Assembly: GCF_900115685.1 (NCBI RefSeq)
Contig: NZ_FOXJ01000002.1
Location: forward strand, 1 to 64,000
DNA length: 64,000 nucleotides
Source: Variovorax sp. 770b2
GTDB taxonomy: Bacteria; Pseudomonadota; Gammaproteobacteria; Burkholderiales; Burkholderiaceae_C
Direction of reading: 5' to 3'
Made by a program: the position numbers and the translations under genes
Notes under the pieces: generated by a model
What the model was told of the DNA's origin: nothing
The model's database searches: none
The model's input: the letters and a program-made list of their open reading frames with translations, nothing else
Shown: positions 1 through 7,736 of the stretch, one piece after another
Numbering within the stretch: the first letter of the stretch is position 1
Layout: each line of letters begins with the position of its first letter

Positions 1-250
1 AGAATCTTTTTATCGGCCAACTCATCAGCAACCGCCCCTTCCAGGGCAACCACCGAATCACTACTAGAGCGTCATCAGCCGAGCCCACGAGTATACGTCG
101 ATATTTCGGGTTAACGCTACCCCCGGTGAGATTTTGTTCTTGAGTACCAGCTCAGCTTGCGCATACAGATGGAGGCGACGCCTGCGCTCTGCTAATAGAG
201 ATGTAGAGATGTGCATGCCGCTCTCTGGACAGCGAATTCCACCCACACAT
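1..250. other. Low-GC edge without a recognisable gene
   Basis: Counting bases 1-240 gives about 53% G+C, far below the GC-rich coding sequence that follows. The only frame of note is a 60-codon minus-strand frame at 64-246, whose translation resembles no family I know and has no ribosome-binding site. No RNA gene or repeat is visible. It could be the eroded edge of a foreign segment or a long intergenic region; sequence to the left of the window is needed to tell. Confidence 0.5.
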
Positions 251-251
251 G

Positions 252-274
252 AAAAAAGCCGCCCGAAGGCGGCT
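252..274 (-). terminator. Rho-independent terminator of the 301-843 gene
   Basis: On the minus strand AGCCGCC-TTCG-GGCGGCT forms a perfect 7-bp stem closed by a stable TTCG tetraloop and is followed by six T residues. It lies 27 bases past the stop codon of the minus-strand membrane-protein gene, so it should end that transcript. Confidence 0.85.
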
Positions 275-300
275 GTCTATCTCACGCAAGTTAACTCAGC

Positions 301-843
301 TTAGTAGTAGCGCGAGCTGTTCATGCGGCGCATTGCTTCATAGAGCGTCGGCATGCGCGCTTCCTGCGAACGGGTGCTCATGCGGGCCAGTGCGTCGATC
401 TTGGCAACTGCAGCGGCGGGCACCGTGCCTTCCGATTGCTGGCGCCACACGGCGGCTTGCAGTTCCTGCATCACACGCGGGTCGTTCTTCGCGGTTTCCA
501 TGAAACGCGCGTCGGCGCGGGCTGAGGCACGGCGTTCAGCAGCTGCCTGCCAGAGGCCGGCGATGCTGCTCTTGCGCACCGAGCTTGCGAACAGCGCAAA
601 CAGGGCGATCGCTGCCAGGCAGAAGATGGTCCATGCGGCGAGCAGTGCGCCTTCGTTCCAGTTGGAGACGAGTGTGTCGGCGACCACGAGCACCGCTGCG
701 GCGATGGCAACGATGAACAGGGCGATCAGCGGGCGGGCGCCTTCGGTGCCGGCGCGTGCAGCCTGGATCTGCTCGAAAAGAACTTCGGCGCGACGGACGC
801 CGGGGTGGACAGTGGGTTGGTCAACGTGGACAAAGCTGGTCAT
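301..843 (-). CDS. Small two-helix membrane protein of unknown function
   Basis: The protein has 180 residues. Two hydrophobic segments at about residues 38-59 and 66-87 suggest an integral inner-membrane protein with both termini on one side. The C-terminal half is charged and helical (residues 90-180). No domain is recognised. The frame stays open upstream to 942, but the ATG at 843 is preceded by GGAGGGA at good spacing and is preferred. The gene is divergent from the LysR gene at 954, and the intergenic region holds a perfect ATTAGGG/CCCTAAT dyad, so that regulator may control it. A strong terminator follows the stop. Function unknown. Confidence 0.75.
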   Translation of the reverse strand: MTSFVHVDQPTVHPGVRRAEVLFEQIQAARAGTEGARPLIALFIVAIAAAVLVVADTLVSNWNEGALLAAWTIFCLAAIALFALFASSVRKSSIAGLWQAAAERRASARADARFMETAKNDPRVMQELQAAVWRQQSEGTVPAAAVAKIDALARMSTRSQEARMPTLYEAMRRMNSSRYY

Positions 844-891
844 GGTGCGATCCCTCCGGGGATGAATGGCAACGAGTGCCGATGCCGTGAT

Positions 892-909
892 ATTAGGGGT
901 TACCCTAAT
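892..909. promoter_or_regulatory. Perfect 7-bp dyad ATTAGGG-N4-CCCTAAT
   Basis: ATTAGGGGTTACCCTAAT reads as a perfect 7+7 inverted repeat around GTTA. It lies between the divergent 301-843 and LysR (954) genes, 45 bases before the LysR start. A close relative occurs at 2167-2183 upstream of the 57-residue gene. LysR-type regulators usually bind such A/T-flanked dyads near their own promoter, so this is a candidate autoregulatory operator. Binding is inferred. Confidence 0.5.
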
Positions 910-953
910 GCTTTGCCACTTTATCTTTCTGATGTTTATCATTCACAGCGCTG

Positions 954-1934
954 ATGGACGTCAACTTTCGCACGCTCGACCTCAACCTGCTCCGCGTCTT
1001 CGATGAGGTGATGGCAGAGCGCAACCTCACGCGCGCAGCCCGCAACCTCTCTATTACCCAGCCCGCGGTGAGCAATGCGCTGCGGCGCCTGCGCGAGGTG
1101 CTGGGTGACGAACTGGTACGCCGCGCCGGCGCAGGCGTGGAGCCCACGCCGCGGGCGCTGGCGCTCTGGCCGACGGTGCGCGACGCACTGCGCCAGCTGC
1201 AACACACCCTGGCACCGGGCGAGTTCGATGCAGCAACCGCCGACACCACCTTCCTCCTGGCCATGGCGGACGCCACCGCCGCGGAGCTGATCCCCGGCCT
1301 GGTGCAGATCGCGGAAAAGGAAGCCCCCGCCATTTCCTTGCGCGTGCTCCCGCTGACCACGCGCGACCCGCGCCGGATGCTGGAGAACGAGGAGGTCGAC
1401 ATGGCAATTGGCTACTTCCCGGCCGTGATCGCCAGCCTGGCGGCGCGGGGACAGTCGGGGGTGGGGGTGCCATTCGAGACCCAGCGGCTTTATCTGGGCC
1501 AGTATGTGTGCGTGATGCGCCGCGGCCATCCGCTCGCGAATGCGCCGCTCACGCTGGACGACTACTGCGCCGCGCGGCACCTGCTGGTGAGTTTTTCGGG
1601 GCGGCCCTACGGCTTCATCGACCAGACGCTGGGCGCCATGGGGCGCGAGCGGCGCATCGTGGTGACGGTGAACCAGTTCTTCACGGCGGGCCGGGTGGTC
1701 GCGAATTCAGACCTCCTGACCGTGCTCCCCCGTCACTTCGTGACCGTGACGGGCATCGACGACCAGCTGGTGCTGCGCGACCTGCCCTTCGACCAGCCGC
1801 CGGTGCACGTGGATGCCATCTGGCACCGGCGCGCCCAGCATGGGCATGCGCATGAGTGGCTGCGGACCGCGCTGTTGCGGTCGGCCGCGGCAGCCTTCGC
1901 GGGTTCGATCCTCGGGCAGAAGGTGCCCGACTGA
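954..1934 (+). CDS. LysR-family transcriptional regulator
   Basis: The protein has 326 residues. The N-terminal winged helix-turn-helix (about residues 5-65) reads DLNLLRVFDEVMAERNLTRA and continues with the typical TQPAVSNALRRLRE recognition helix. This beginning is characteristic of the NodD/NahR-like branch of LysR regulators, which often respond to aromatic effectors. Residues about 95-310 form the periplasmic-binding-protein-like co-inducer domain. The ATG at 954 is the natural start because the HTH follows at once. Targets are probably its divergent neighbour at 301-843 and perhaps the small gene at 1945-2118, since both promoters carry an AGGG/CCCT dyad. The inducer is unknown. Confidence 0.92.
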   Translation: MDVNFRTLDLNLLRVFDEVMAERNLTRAARNLSITQPAVSNALRRLREVLGDELVRRAGAGVEPTPRALALWPTVRDALRQLQHTLAPGEFDAATADTTFLLAMADATAAELIPGLVQIAEKEAPAISLRVLPLTTRDPRRMLENEEVDMAIGYFPAVIASLAARGQSGVGVPFETQRLYLGQYVCVMRRGHPLANAPLTLDDYCAARHLLVSFSGRPYGFIDQTLGAMGRERRIVVTVNQFFTAGRVVANSDLLTVLPRHFVTVTGIDDQLVLRDLPFDQPPVHVDAIWHRRAQHGHAHEWLRTALLRSAAAAFAGSILGQKVPD

Positions 1935-1942
1935 CCGACGTT

Positions 1943-1963
1943 GCTCAGCGGACGACGCTGAGC
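1943..1963. terminator. GC-rich hairpin between convergent genes
   Basis: GCTCAGCG-GACGA-CGCTGAGC is a perfect 8-bp stem with a 5-base loop, starting 8 bases after the LysR stop codon. It lacks a T-tract, so intrinsic termination is uncertain. It overlaps the last codons and stop of the convergent 57-residue gene. Confidence 0.4.
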
Positions 1964-2118
1964 CAGGCGGATGCGGCTGCGCGCAGTTCCTGCGCGTGGT
2001 GCGCGCCGCGGCCGGCGCGAACGTCGGCGCTTTCCATCAGCGCGGCGGCGTGGCTGGCCGGTGCGCTGTCGCTGGAGGAACGGAAGAAACGGGCCACTTG
2101 GGCGAGGAGGCTGAACAT
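1945..2118 (-). CDS. Small basic protein, 57 residues, unknown
   Basis: The minus-strand frame from ATG at 2118 to TGA at 1945 encodes 57 residues, starting MFSLLAQVARFFRSSSDSAP and ending AWLSVVR. It has an amphipathic N-terminal helix and an Ala-rich C-terminus, with no recognised domain. Support for coding comes from its intact frame between two GC-rich genes, an AT-rich upstream region with an AGGG-TTAT-CCCT dyad at 2167-2183, and a hairpin at its end. The ribosome-binding site is weak. It may belong to the small stress-linked proteins common in Burkholderiales, but that is a guess. Confidence 0.5.
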   Translation of the reverse strand: MFSLLAQVARFFRSSSDSAPASHAAALMESADVRAGRGAHHAQELRAAASAWLSVVR

Positions 2119-2166
2119 GGTGTTGCGCGGCTTATGGCCGTGCTCTGAGTGGTTGATGTTCCAAGA

Positions 2167-2183
2167 TTAAGGGTTATCCCTAA
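2167..2183. promoter_or_regulatory. Second AGGG/CCCT dyad, upstream of the 57-residue gene
   Basis: TTAAGGGTTATCCCTAA contains AGGG-TTAT-CCCT as a perfect core with A/T-rich arms (TTAGGG on one side, CCCTTAA on the other). It is the near twin of the dyad at 892-909. It lies 49 bases upstream of the ATG at 2118 on the minus strand and 62 bases before the metallophosphoesterase start on the plus strand, so it could act on either promoter. Confidence 0.45.
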
Positions 2184-2244
2184 GAAAACAACCCAGACCT
2201 TATGCGCTTCGTGCATGGGGCAATTCACCTAGACTGACCCGACG

Positions 2245-3051
2245 ATGAAGCTGCAACTGCTCTCCGACCTGCACCTGGAGTCCCACCCCCGCTTCCACGC
2301 CGAGCCGATCCCGGGCGCCGACCTGCTGGTCCTGGCGGGCGACATCGGTTCCTATCAGGAAGGCTCCCGCCTCGCGGACACCGATTTCGGCCTGGGCCAT
2401 TTTTCGCCCCGCAACGGCTGGCCGGTGCCGGTGGTCTATGTACCGGGCAACCACGAATACGACAACGCCGACTTCGACGAGACGCACGACCGGCTGCGCA
2501 CCCTCTGCACCGAGCTCGACATCCAGTGGCTGGAGCGCGAGACCCTCGTCATCGACGGCATCCGCTTCATCGGCACCACGCTCTGGGCCGACTTCGACGC
2601 GCTGGTCGAACCCACCGACGGCATGGCCGAGGCGCTCAAGAAGCGCGGCAAGGCGATGCGGGCCGCCGACTTCTACCTGGAAAAGATGGCCACCCGGCGT
2701 CACGGCGAGATCTTCCTGTCCGGCCCGCTGCGCGAGCAGGCGCTGGTGTGCCAGGCGTGGCTGCGGCAGGCGCTGGCCGAGCCTTTCGACGGCACCACCG
2801 TCGCGATCACGCATTTCGCGCCGACGCTGGCCAGCGCCGATCCGCGCTACGGCCTGACGCCGGGCACCGCGGGCTTCTGCAATTCCCTCGACGAACTGCT
2901 GCCATCTGCCCAGCTCTGGCTGCACGGCCATCTGCACTGCGCCTTCGACTATGTGAAGGACGGCTGCCGCGTGGTGGCCAACCCGCTGGGCTACAAGCGC
3001 AACGGCGAGCAGGAAGGCTATCGCCCCGACCTGCTGATCGACGTGCGCTGA
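2245..3051 (+). CDS. Calcineurin-like metallophosphoesterase
   Basis: The protein has 268 residues and no signal peptide, so it is probably cytoplasmic. The binuclear-metal motifs are all visible in order: D-x-H in SDLHLE (residues 7-12), GD in AGDIGS, GNHEY around residue 70, a His in the ITHFAP segment around residue 190, and GHLH near residue 231. These define the calcineurin-like phosphoesterase fold, which hydrolyses phosphomono- or diesters such as cyclic nucleotides; the substrate cannot be read from sequence. It stands alone on the plus strand with 81 bases before the amidase. Confidence 0.9.
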   Translation: MKLQLLSDLHLESHPRFHAEPIPGADLLVLAGDIGSYQEGSRLADTDFGLGHFSPRNGWPVPVVYVPGNHEYDNADFDETHDRLRTLCTELDIQWLERETLVIDGIRFIGTTLWADFDALVEPTDGMAEALKKRGKAMRAADFYLEKMATRRHGEIFLSGPLREQALVCQAWLRQALAEPFDGTTVAITHFAPTLASADPRYGLTPGTAGFCNSLDELLPSAQLWLHGHLHCAFDYVKDGCRVVANPLGYKRNGEQEGYRPDLLIDVR

Positions 3052-3132
3052 CCCCGGCATCGCTGTAACGGCCGGCTACCGCCGCGCCGCATCCGCTGTG
3101 TAGACTGCCTCGAGCCCATCCTGGAGAGAGAC

Positions 3133-4626
3133 ATGACACAGCCACAACAGCGCCGCACGTTCCTTCAACACACGGCCGGCGCCGCCGCAACGGTCGGCCT
3201 GCTCTCCGCCTTGCCGAAGGCGCTGGCCCAGGCACCCGACGCCGCCGGCAAGGCCATGGGCCAGCTCTCGATGGCCGAGATGTCGCGCCGCCTCGCGGCC
3301 GGATCGCTCAGCAGCAGCCAACTCGTGGAAGAAGCGCTGGCCGCCATCCAGAACCCTGCGGGCGAAGGCGCGCGCACCTTCATCCAGGTGCACGCCGCGT
3401 CGGCGCGCAGCACCGCGGCGCGGCTGGACGCCGAGCGCAAGAGCGGCCGCGAGTCCGCCTCGCCGATCTCCGGCATCCCGATCTCGCTCAAGGACCTGTT
3501 CGACGAAGCCGGCGTCACCACGCTCGGCGGTTCCGTGGTGCTGCTCGGCCAGCCGCCGGCGCAGCGCGATGCGATCGTGGTCGAGCGGCTGCGGCGCGCG
3601 GGCGCGATCGTCATCGGGCGCACCAACACGGTCGAGTTCGCCTACACGGGCCTGGGCATCAATCCGAACTACGGCACGCCGAAGAACATCTTCGACCGCG
3701 CGACCGGCCGCATTCCCGGCGGCTCGACCTCGGGCGGCGCCATCTCGGTGACCGACGGCATGGCGGCAGGCGCCATCGGCACCGACACCGGCGGGTCGCT
3801 GCGCATTCCGGCGGCGCTCAACGGGCTGGTGGGCTTCAAGCCCACGCAGCGCCGCATTCCGCTCGACGGCGTGATGCCGCTGTCGACCTCCTTCGACTCG
3901 GCCGGGCCGATGGCGTGGACGGTGGAAGACTGCGCCCTACTCGATGCCGTGCTGGCCGGCGAAATGCCGCGCGCTCCCAAGGTGCTGTCGCTGCGCGGCC
4001 TGCGCTTCGCGGTGCCCAGGACCTTCTTCCAGGACGACCTCTCGCCGCCCGTCGCCGCGGCCTTTGCGTCGGCGCTGTCCAGGCTCTCGGCCGCCGGAGC
4101 GACGGTGACCGAGTTGCCGATGACCGAGTTTGCCAAGGCGCCGACCATCAACCCGCGCGGCATGATCACCGCCTCGGAGGCCTACGCCTGGCACCGCGAA
4201 TTCATCAGGACGGGCGCCGCCAAGTACGACCCGCGCGTGCTGGCGCGCATCAAGACCGGCGAGACGATCACCGCGCCCGACTACCTGCAGCTGCAGGCGC
4301 TGCGCCGCCAGTTCATCCGCTCGATCAACGCCGCGGCCGCCGGCTACGACGCGATGCTGATGCCCACCACGCCCGACATCGCCCCGCCGATCGCCGAGGT
4401 GCTGAAGGACGACGACACCTACTACCGCATCAACGGCCGCATGCTGCGCAACCCGTCGGTGGTGAACCTGTTCGATGGCTGCGCGCTGTCGGTGCCCTGC
4501 CACGACGCGGGCACCGCGCCGGTCGGGCTGATGGTGGCCGGCATCGGCAACACCGATCACCGGCTGCTGGCGGTCGGCGCGGCGGTGGAAGCGGTGGTGA
4601 CGCCGCGGCGCAGCCTGAACAGCTGA
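3133..4626 (+). CDS. Tat-exported amidase-signature enzyme
   Basis: The protein has 497 residues. An N-terminal twin-arginine signal (RRTFLQ, residues 7-12, then a hydrophobic stretch ending ALAQA near residue 34) predicts export to the periplasm already folded. The amidase-signature Ser-cisSer-Lys triad is intact: Lys120 in SLKDLFD, Ser200 in GGSTSGG and Ser222 in DTGGSLRIPA. Such enzymes hydrolyse carboxamides to acid plus ammonia or amine. AGAGAG precedes the ATG. It converges on the TetR gene at 4667. A periplasmic location suggests processing of external amides; the substrate is unknown. Confidence 0.92.
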   Translation: MTQPQQRRTFLQHTAGAAATVGLLSALPKALAQAPDAAGKAMGQLSMAEMSRRLAAGSLSSSQLVEEALAAIQNPAGEGARTFIQVHAASARSTAARLDAERKSGRESASPISGIPISLKDLFDEAGVTTLGGSVVLLGQPPAQRDAIVVERLRRAGAIVIGRTNTVEFAYTGLGINPNYGTPKNIFDRATGRIPGGSTSGGAISVTDGMAAGAIGTDTGGSLRIPAALNGLVGFKPTQRRIPLDGVMPLSTSFDSAGPMAWTVEDCALLDAVLAGEMPRAPKVLSLRGLRFAVPRTFFQDDLSPPVAAAFASALSRLSAAGATVTELPMTEFAKAPTINPRGMITASEAYAWHREFIRTGAAKYDPRVLARIKTGETITAPDYLQLQALRRQFIRSINAAAAGYDAMLMPTTPDIAPPIAEVLKDDDTYYRINGRMLRNPSVVNLFDGCALSVPCHDAGTAPVGLMVAGIGNTDHRLLAVGAAVEAVVTPRRSLNS

Positions 4627-4666
4627 AGCGCGCTCGGCGCAACACTCGACACAGCCTTCGGCGCAA

Positions 4667-5287
4667 TCAGCGCGAAGCCAGCCCGTCGAAACAGGTGCCG
4701 AGCACGAGTTCGACGATCTGCGCGTCGCTCTGCAGCCCGCCGGCCTTGAGGAACCCGAGCACCGGATCGCAGGCGCGCGCGAACAGCGTGTAGAGCACGG
4801 CAATCGCGGGCAGCTTCGGGTTCAGCGTGCCATCGGCCTGCGCGGCCTGGATCCAGCCGCCGAGCGTGTCGCTGATCGCGACCAGCCGGTCGAGATAGCC
4901 GCGGTTGTTCATCAGCGCGGCGCGCAGGGTGGAGTTCTGGTGCGGCAGCGAGGGCATCTCGCCGGCCAGTTGCGCCTCCATGGCCCAGCGCACCACCGCG
5001 CGCAGCTTGTCGATGGGTTTCTGCTCGGCCGGCACCGACGCCAGCACGTCCTGCGTGCGCTGCATGAGGCGCACCATCGCCGCGGCCGCGAGGTCTTCCT
5101 TGCTGGGAAAGTGCTTGTAGAGGCTGGCCTTGGCGATGCCGACGGAGGCGGCGACCTCGTCGACCGTCATCGATTCGAAGCCCTTTTCGGCCAACAGGCG
5201 GTTGGCCGTCTGCACGATGGCCTCTTCGCGGGCCTGCAGCATCTGCTCCTTGAACGAGGGCTTGGCGGGGACGGCGGCGGTGGTCAT
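4667..5287 (-). CDS. TetR-family transcriptional regulator
   Basis: The protein has 206 residues. The N-terminal HTH (about residues 20-70) shows the TetR signature TVDEVAASVGIAKASLYKHF followed by PSKEDL. The rest is an all-helical ligand domain of the AcrR/TetR_C type. It is on the minus strand, downstream of and in the same direction as the GntR gene at 5374-6108 with an 86-base gap. Its target is not obvious, because neither its own upstream region nor its neighbours are divergent from it. Drug, fatty-acid or aromatic ligands are all possible. Confidence 0.9.
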   Translation of the reverse strand: MTTAAVPAKPSFKEQMLQAREEAIVQTANRLLAEKGFESMTVDEVAASVGIAKASLYKHFPSKEDLAAAAMVRLMQRTQDVLASVPAEQKPIDKLRAVVRWAMEAQLAGEMPSLPHQNSTLRAALMNNRGYLDRLVAISDTLGGWIQAAQADGTLNPKLPAIAVLYTLFARACDPVLGFLKAGGLQSDAQIVELVLGTCFDGLASR

Positions 5288-5373
5288 GCGGAAATTCTAG
5301 TCTTGGCCGTCGCCGGCCAGACGGCGCGGCTGCCGAAATACCGTCCAGTCTTTTGCAGACCGGCCAGTTCCGC

Positions 5374-6108
5374 TCAGGCGTTGCGCCCTTTGGAAACCAG
5401 CTTGATGCCGGGCATCAGTTCGGCCGCGAGCTCGGGCCGCTCCAGCGCGTAGTCGAGGTTCATGCGCGCGATCTCCACGTGCTCCTCGCCCAGCGCCTGC
5501 GCGCGCGAGCCCTGCCCGCGCTCGATGGCCTGCACGATGGCGTGGTGCGTGCGGTGCGCCTGGCGCATCCACTGCTGGCCTTCTTCCATCGACGACTGCA
5601 TCGGCAGCATCGCGCTGGGCGCGGCGAAGGGCTGGCCGCCGAGCATGTCCATCACCCGCTTGAGCGCGAGGTTGCCGCAGCCCTCGACGATCAGCTTGTG
5701 GAAGCGGTCGTTCATCTCGACGTAGGCCGCGTAGTCGTCGATTTCCATGGTGGGCTTGTTCACCGCCCTGTCGCCGGCGTCCAGGCAGTCCTTCAGGTCG
5801 CGCAGCAGTTGCCGCGGCGCGCCGTCTTCGGCCAGGAGGCGCGCGGCAAAGCCTTCGATCACGCCGCGCACGCGAATGGCGTCGGCCACCTCCTGCGAGG
5901 TGAAGCGGCGCATCTGGTAGCCGCCGCTGGGCGATTGTTCGATGAGGCCCTCGTGCTCGAGGCTGGCGAGCGCCAGGCGCACCGGGGTGCGCGAGGCTTC
6001 GAGCTTCTCGGCGAGCGGAATCTCGGCCAGCCGCTCTCCGGGCACGAATTCGCCCTTGAGGATCATGTCGCGCAGTTGCACGAGCACGCGGGATTGTTGA
6101 GAGTCCAT
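5374..6108 (-). CDS. GntR/FCD-family regulator of the Rieske-GS operon
   Basis: The protein has 244 residues. The N-terminal winged helix (residues about 3-70: GEFVPGERLAEIPLAEKL, then SRTPVRLALASLEHEGL) is typical of GntR. The C-terminal FCD domain supplies the metal-binding residues (D-x3-N in EMNDRFH, later His in RTHHAIV and EEHVEIA). FCD regulators usually repress divergent catabolic operons and are released by the pathway substrate. This gene is divergent from the Rieske operon at 6394, with three TTGCAYGCA sites between. The ATG at 6108 is chosen because the winged helix starts right after it, although the frame is open far upstream. Confidence 0.9.
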   Translation of the reverse strand: MDSQQSRVLVQLRDMILKGEFVPGERLAEIPLAEKLEASRTPVRLALASLEHEGLIEQSPSGGYQMRRFTSQEVADAIRVRGVIEGFAARLLAEDGAPRQLLRDLKDCLDAGDRAVNKPTMEIDDYAAYVEMNDRFHKLIVEGCGNLALKRVMDMLGGQPFAAPSAMLPMQSSMEEGQQWMRQAHRTHHAIVQAIERGQGSRAQALGEEHVEIARMNLDYALERPELAAELMPGIKLVSKGRNA

Positions 6109-6159
6109 CGGGAGGCGCCGGGAGCAGGAATGAGCGGATTCTAGGAGACGGGGCCGCCA

Positions 6160-6348
6160 TTGCACGCAGCTTATTTGGCTTGGCTCATTTGTTGCATGCA
6201 CTTCTGCACAACATGTGTCAAAAACACACGTCACACCTAGAGTTAACCCTGATTTGTGGCGCATCGAGCCCCGAAACGGGGCGGAATCGCAGATGAAAGT
6301 TTGACTCGGATCGAGGCTCACCAAGACAATGCATACAGTTGCATGCAA
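6160..6348. promoter_or_regulatory. Divergent promoter region with three TTGCAYGCA sites
   Basis: TTGCACGCA occurs at 6160-6168, TTGCATGCA at 6192-6200, and the full palindrome TTGCATGCAA at 6339-6348. FCD-type GntR proteins commonly bind short palindromes of TTGTATACAA shape, so these are candidate operators for the adjacent GntR protein. A TGTGT-N5-ACACA dyad lies at 6214-6228. The rest of the 285-base gap (6109-6393) has no gene. Confidence 0.5.
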
Positions 6349-6393
6349 TGCCTGCAGACCTCTTTCCGAAGCACCCACGATGGAGCCCGCACG

Positions 6394-7725
6394 ATGATCA
6401 GCGCCGAGCAGAACGAACTCATCACCCGCGTCGGACGCGACGCCCCCGCCGGCAAGCTGCTGCGCCGCTACTGGCAGCCGGTGGCCCTGGCCGACGAACT
6501 GGCGGGCCCGCGCCCGGTCAAGCCCGTGAAGCTCATGGGCCAGGACTTCGTGCTGTTCCGCGACGAGAGCGGCCAGCTCGGCATGCTCGATCGCGACTGT
6601 CCGCACCGCGGCGCCGACCTCGCCTTCGGCCGGCTGGAGAACGGCGGCATCCGCTGCGCCTTCCACGGCTGGCTGTTCGACGCCAAGGGCAATTGCCTCG
6701 AGACCCCCGCCGAGCCCGCCACCAGCAAGCTGTGCAGCCGCGTCAAGCAGTCGGCCTATCCGGTGGTCGAGAAGGCGGGCGTCGTCTTCGCGTACATCGG
6801 CGAGGGCGAGCCGCCGGCCTTTCCCGACTTCGACTGCTTCGTCGCACCCGACACCCACACCTTCGCGTTCAAGGGCCTCTTCGAGTGCAACTGGCTGCAG
6901 GCGCTCGAGGTGGGCATCGACCCCGCGCACGCCTCGTACCTGCACCGCTTCTTCGAAGACGCGGACACCTCCGAGAGCTACGGCAAGCAGTTCCGCGGCG
7001 CCTCGGCCGACTCCGACATGCCGATCACCAAGGTGCTGCGCGAGTTCGAGCGTCCCGAGATCAGCGTCGAGCCGACCGACTACGGCTTTCGCCTGAAGGC
7101 GCTGCGCCAGCTCACCGAATCGACCACGCACGTGCGCGTGACCAACGTGGTGTTCCCGCAGGCCTTCGTGATCCCGATGAGCGCGGAGATGACCATCTCG
7201 CAGTGGCACGTGCCGGTGGACGATACGCACTGCTACTGGTACGCCATCTTCACCAGCTTCACCGGCCCGGTCGACAAAGAGCAGATGCGCGACCAGCGCC
7301 TGAAGCTCTACGAACTGCCCGACTACACCTCGCGCAAGAACAAGCGCAACAACTACGGCTACAGCATCGACGAGCAGCTCACCGAGACCTACACCGGCAT
7401 GGGCGACGACATCAACGTGCACGACCAGTGGGCGGTGGAGTCGCAGGGCGCCATCCAGGACCGCACGCGCGAGCACCTGGGCAGCACCGACAAGGGAATC
7501 ATTGCCTACCGCCGCGTGCTGGTGAAGGCCATCGAAGCCACGCTGGCCGGCGAGACCGCGCCGATGCTGATCGACGCGGCACAAGCGAGCACCATGACCG
7601 GCCCGCCCTCCATCGACGGCATCGGCCACGTCGCGGGCGAAGCCGCCACCGAGACCTACTGGCAAGAGGCCGACCGCGCGCGGCGCCTGAAGTCCGACTG
7701 GGCCTCCGCACGGCTCGCCGCCTGA
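6394..7725 (+). CDS. Rieske non-heme iron oxygenase, large subunit
   Basis: The protein has 443 residues. The Rieske [2Fe-2S] domain is at the N-terminus: Cys69-Pro-His71 and Cys88-x2-His91, the latter in CAFHGW. The catalytic mononuclear-iron region follows with His179 and His184 in DPAHASYLHRFF. Overall form resembles phthalate 4,5-dioxygenase-type oxygenases, which hydroxylate or demethylate aromatics or amines using electrons from a ferredoxin/reductase. No small subunit is present, consistent with an alpha-only homotrimer. An upstream ATG at 6256 exists, but GGAGC precedes 6394 and the family start fits. It is the first gene of the operon; a ferredoxin lies two genes on and no reductase is nearby. 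Confidence 0.92.
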   Translation: MISAEQNELITRVGRDAPAGKLLRRYWQPVALADELAGPRPVKPVKLMGQDFVLFRDESGQLGMLDRDCPHRGADLAFGRLENGGIRCAFHGWLFDAKGNCLETPAEPATSKLCSRVKQSAYPVVEKAGVVFAYIGEGEPPAFPDFDCFVAPDTHTFAFKGLFECNWLQALEVGIDPAHASYLHRFFEDADTSESYGKQFRGASADSDMPITKVLREFERPEISVEPTDYGFRLKALRQLTESTTHVRVTNVVFPQAFVIPMSAEMTISQWHVPVDDTHCYWYAIFTSFTGPVDKEQMRDQRLKLYELPDYTSRKNKRNNYGYSIDEQLTETYTGMGDDINVHDQWAVESQGAIQDRTREHLGSTDKGIIAYRRVLVKAIEATLAGETAPMLIDAAQASTMTGPPSIDGIGHVAGEAATETYWQEADRARRLKSDWASARLAA

Positions 7726-7736
7726 GCGCACGCCCG

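Noticed and set aside
64..246. A 60-codon minus-strand frame in the low-GC left edge.
   Set aside because: No ribosome-binding site, no recognisable sequence and no contextual support.
6214..6228. TGTGT-N5-ACACA dyad in the GntR/Rieske gap as an independent operator.
   Set aside because: Five-base arms of simple alternating sequence are easily found by chance; kept only as a note in the regulatory region.
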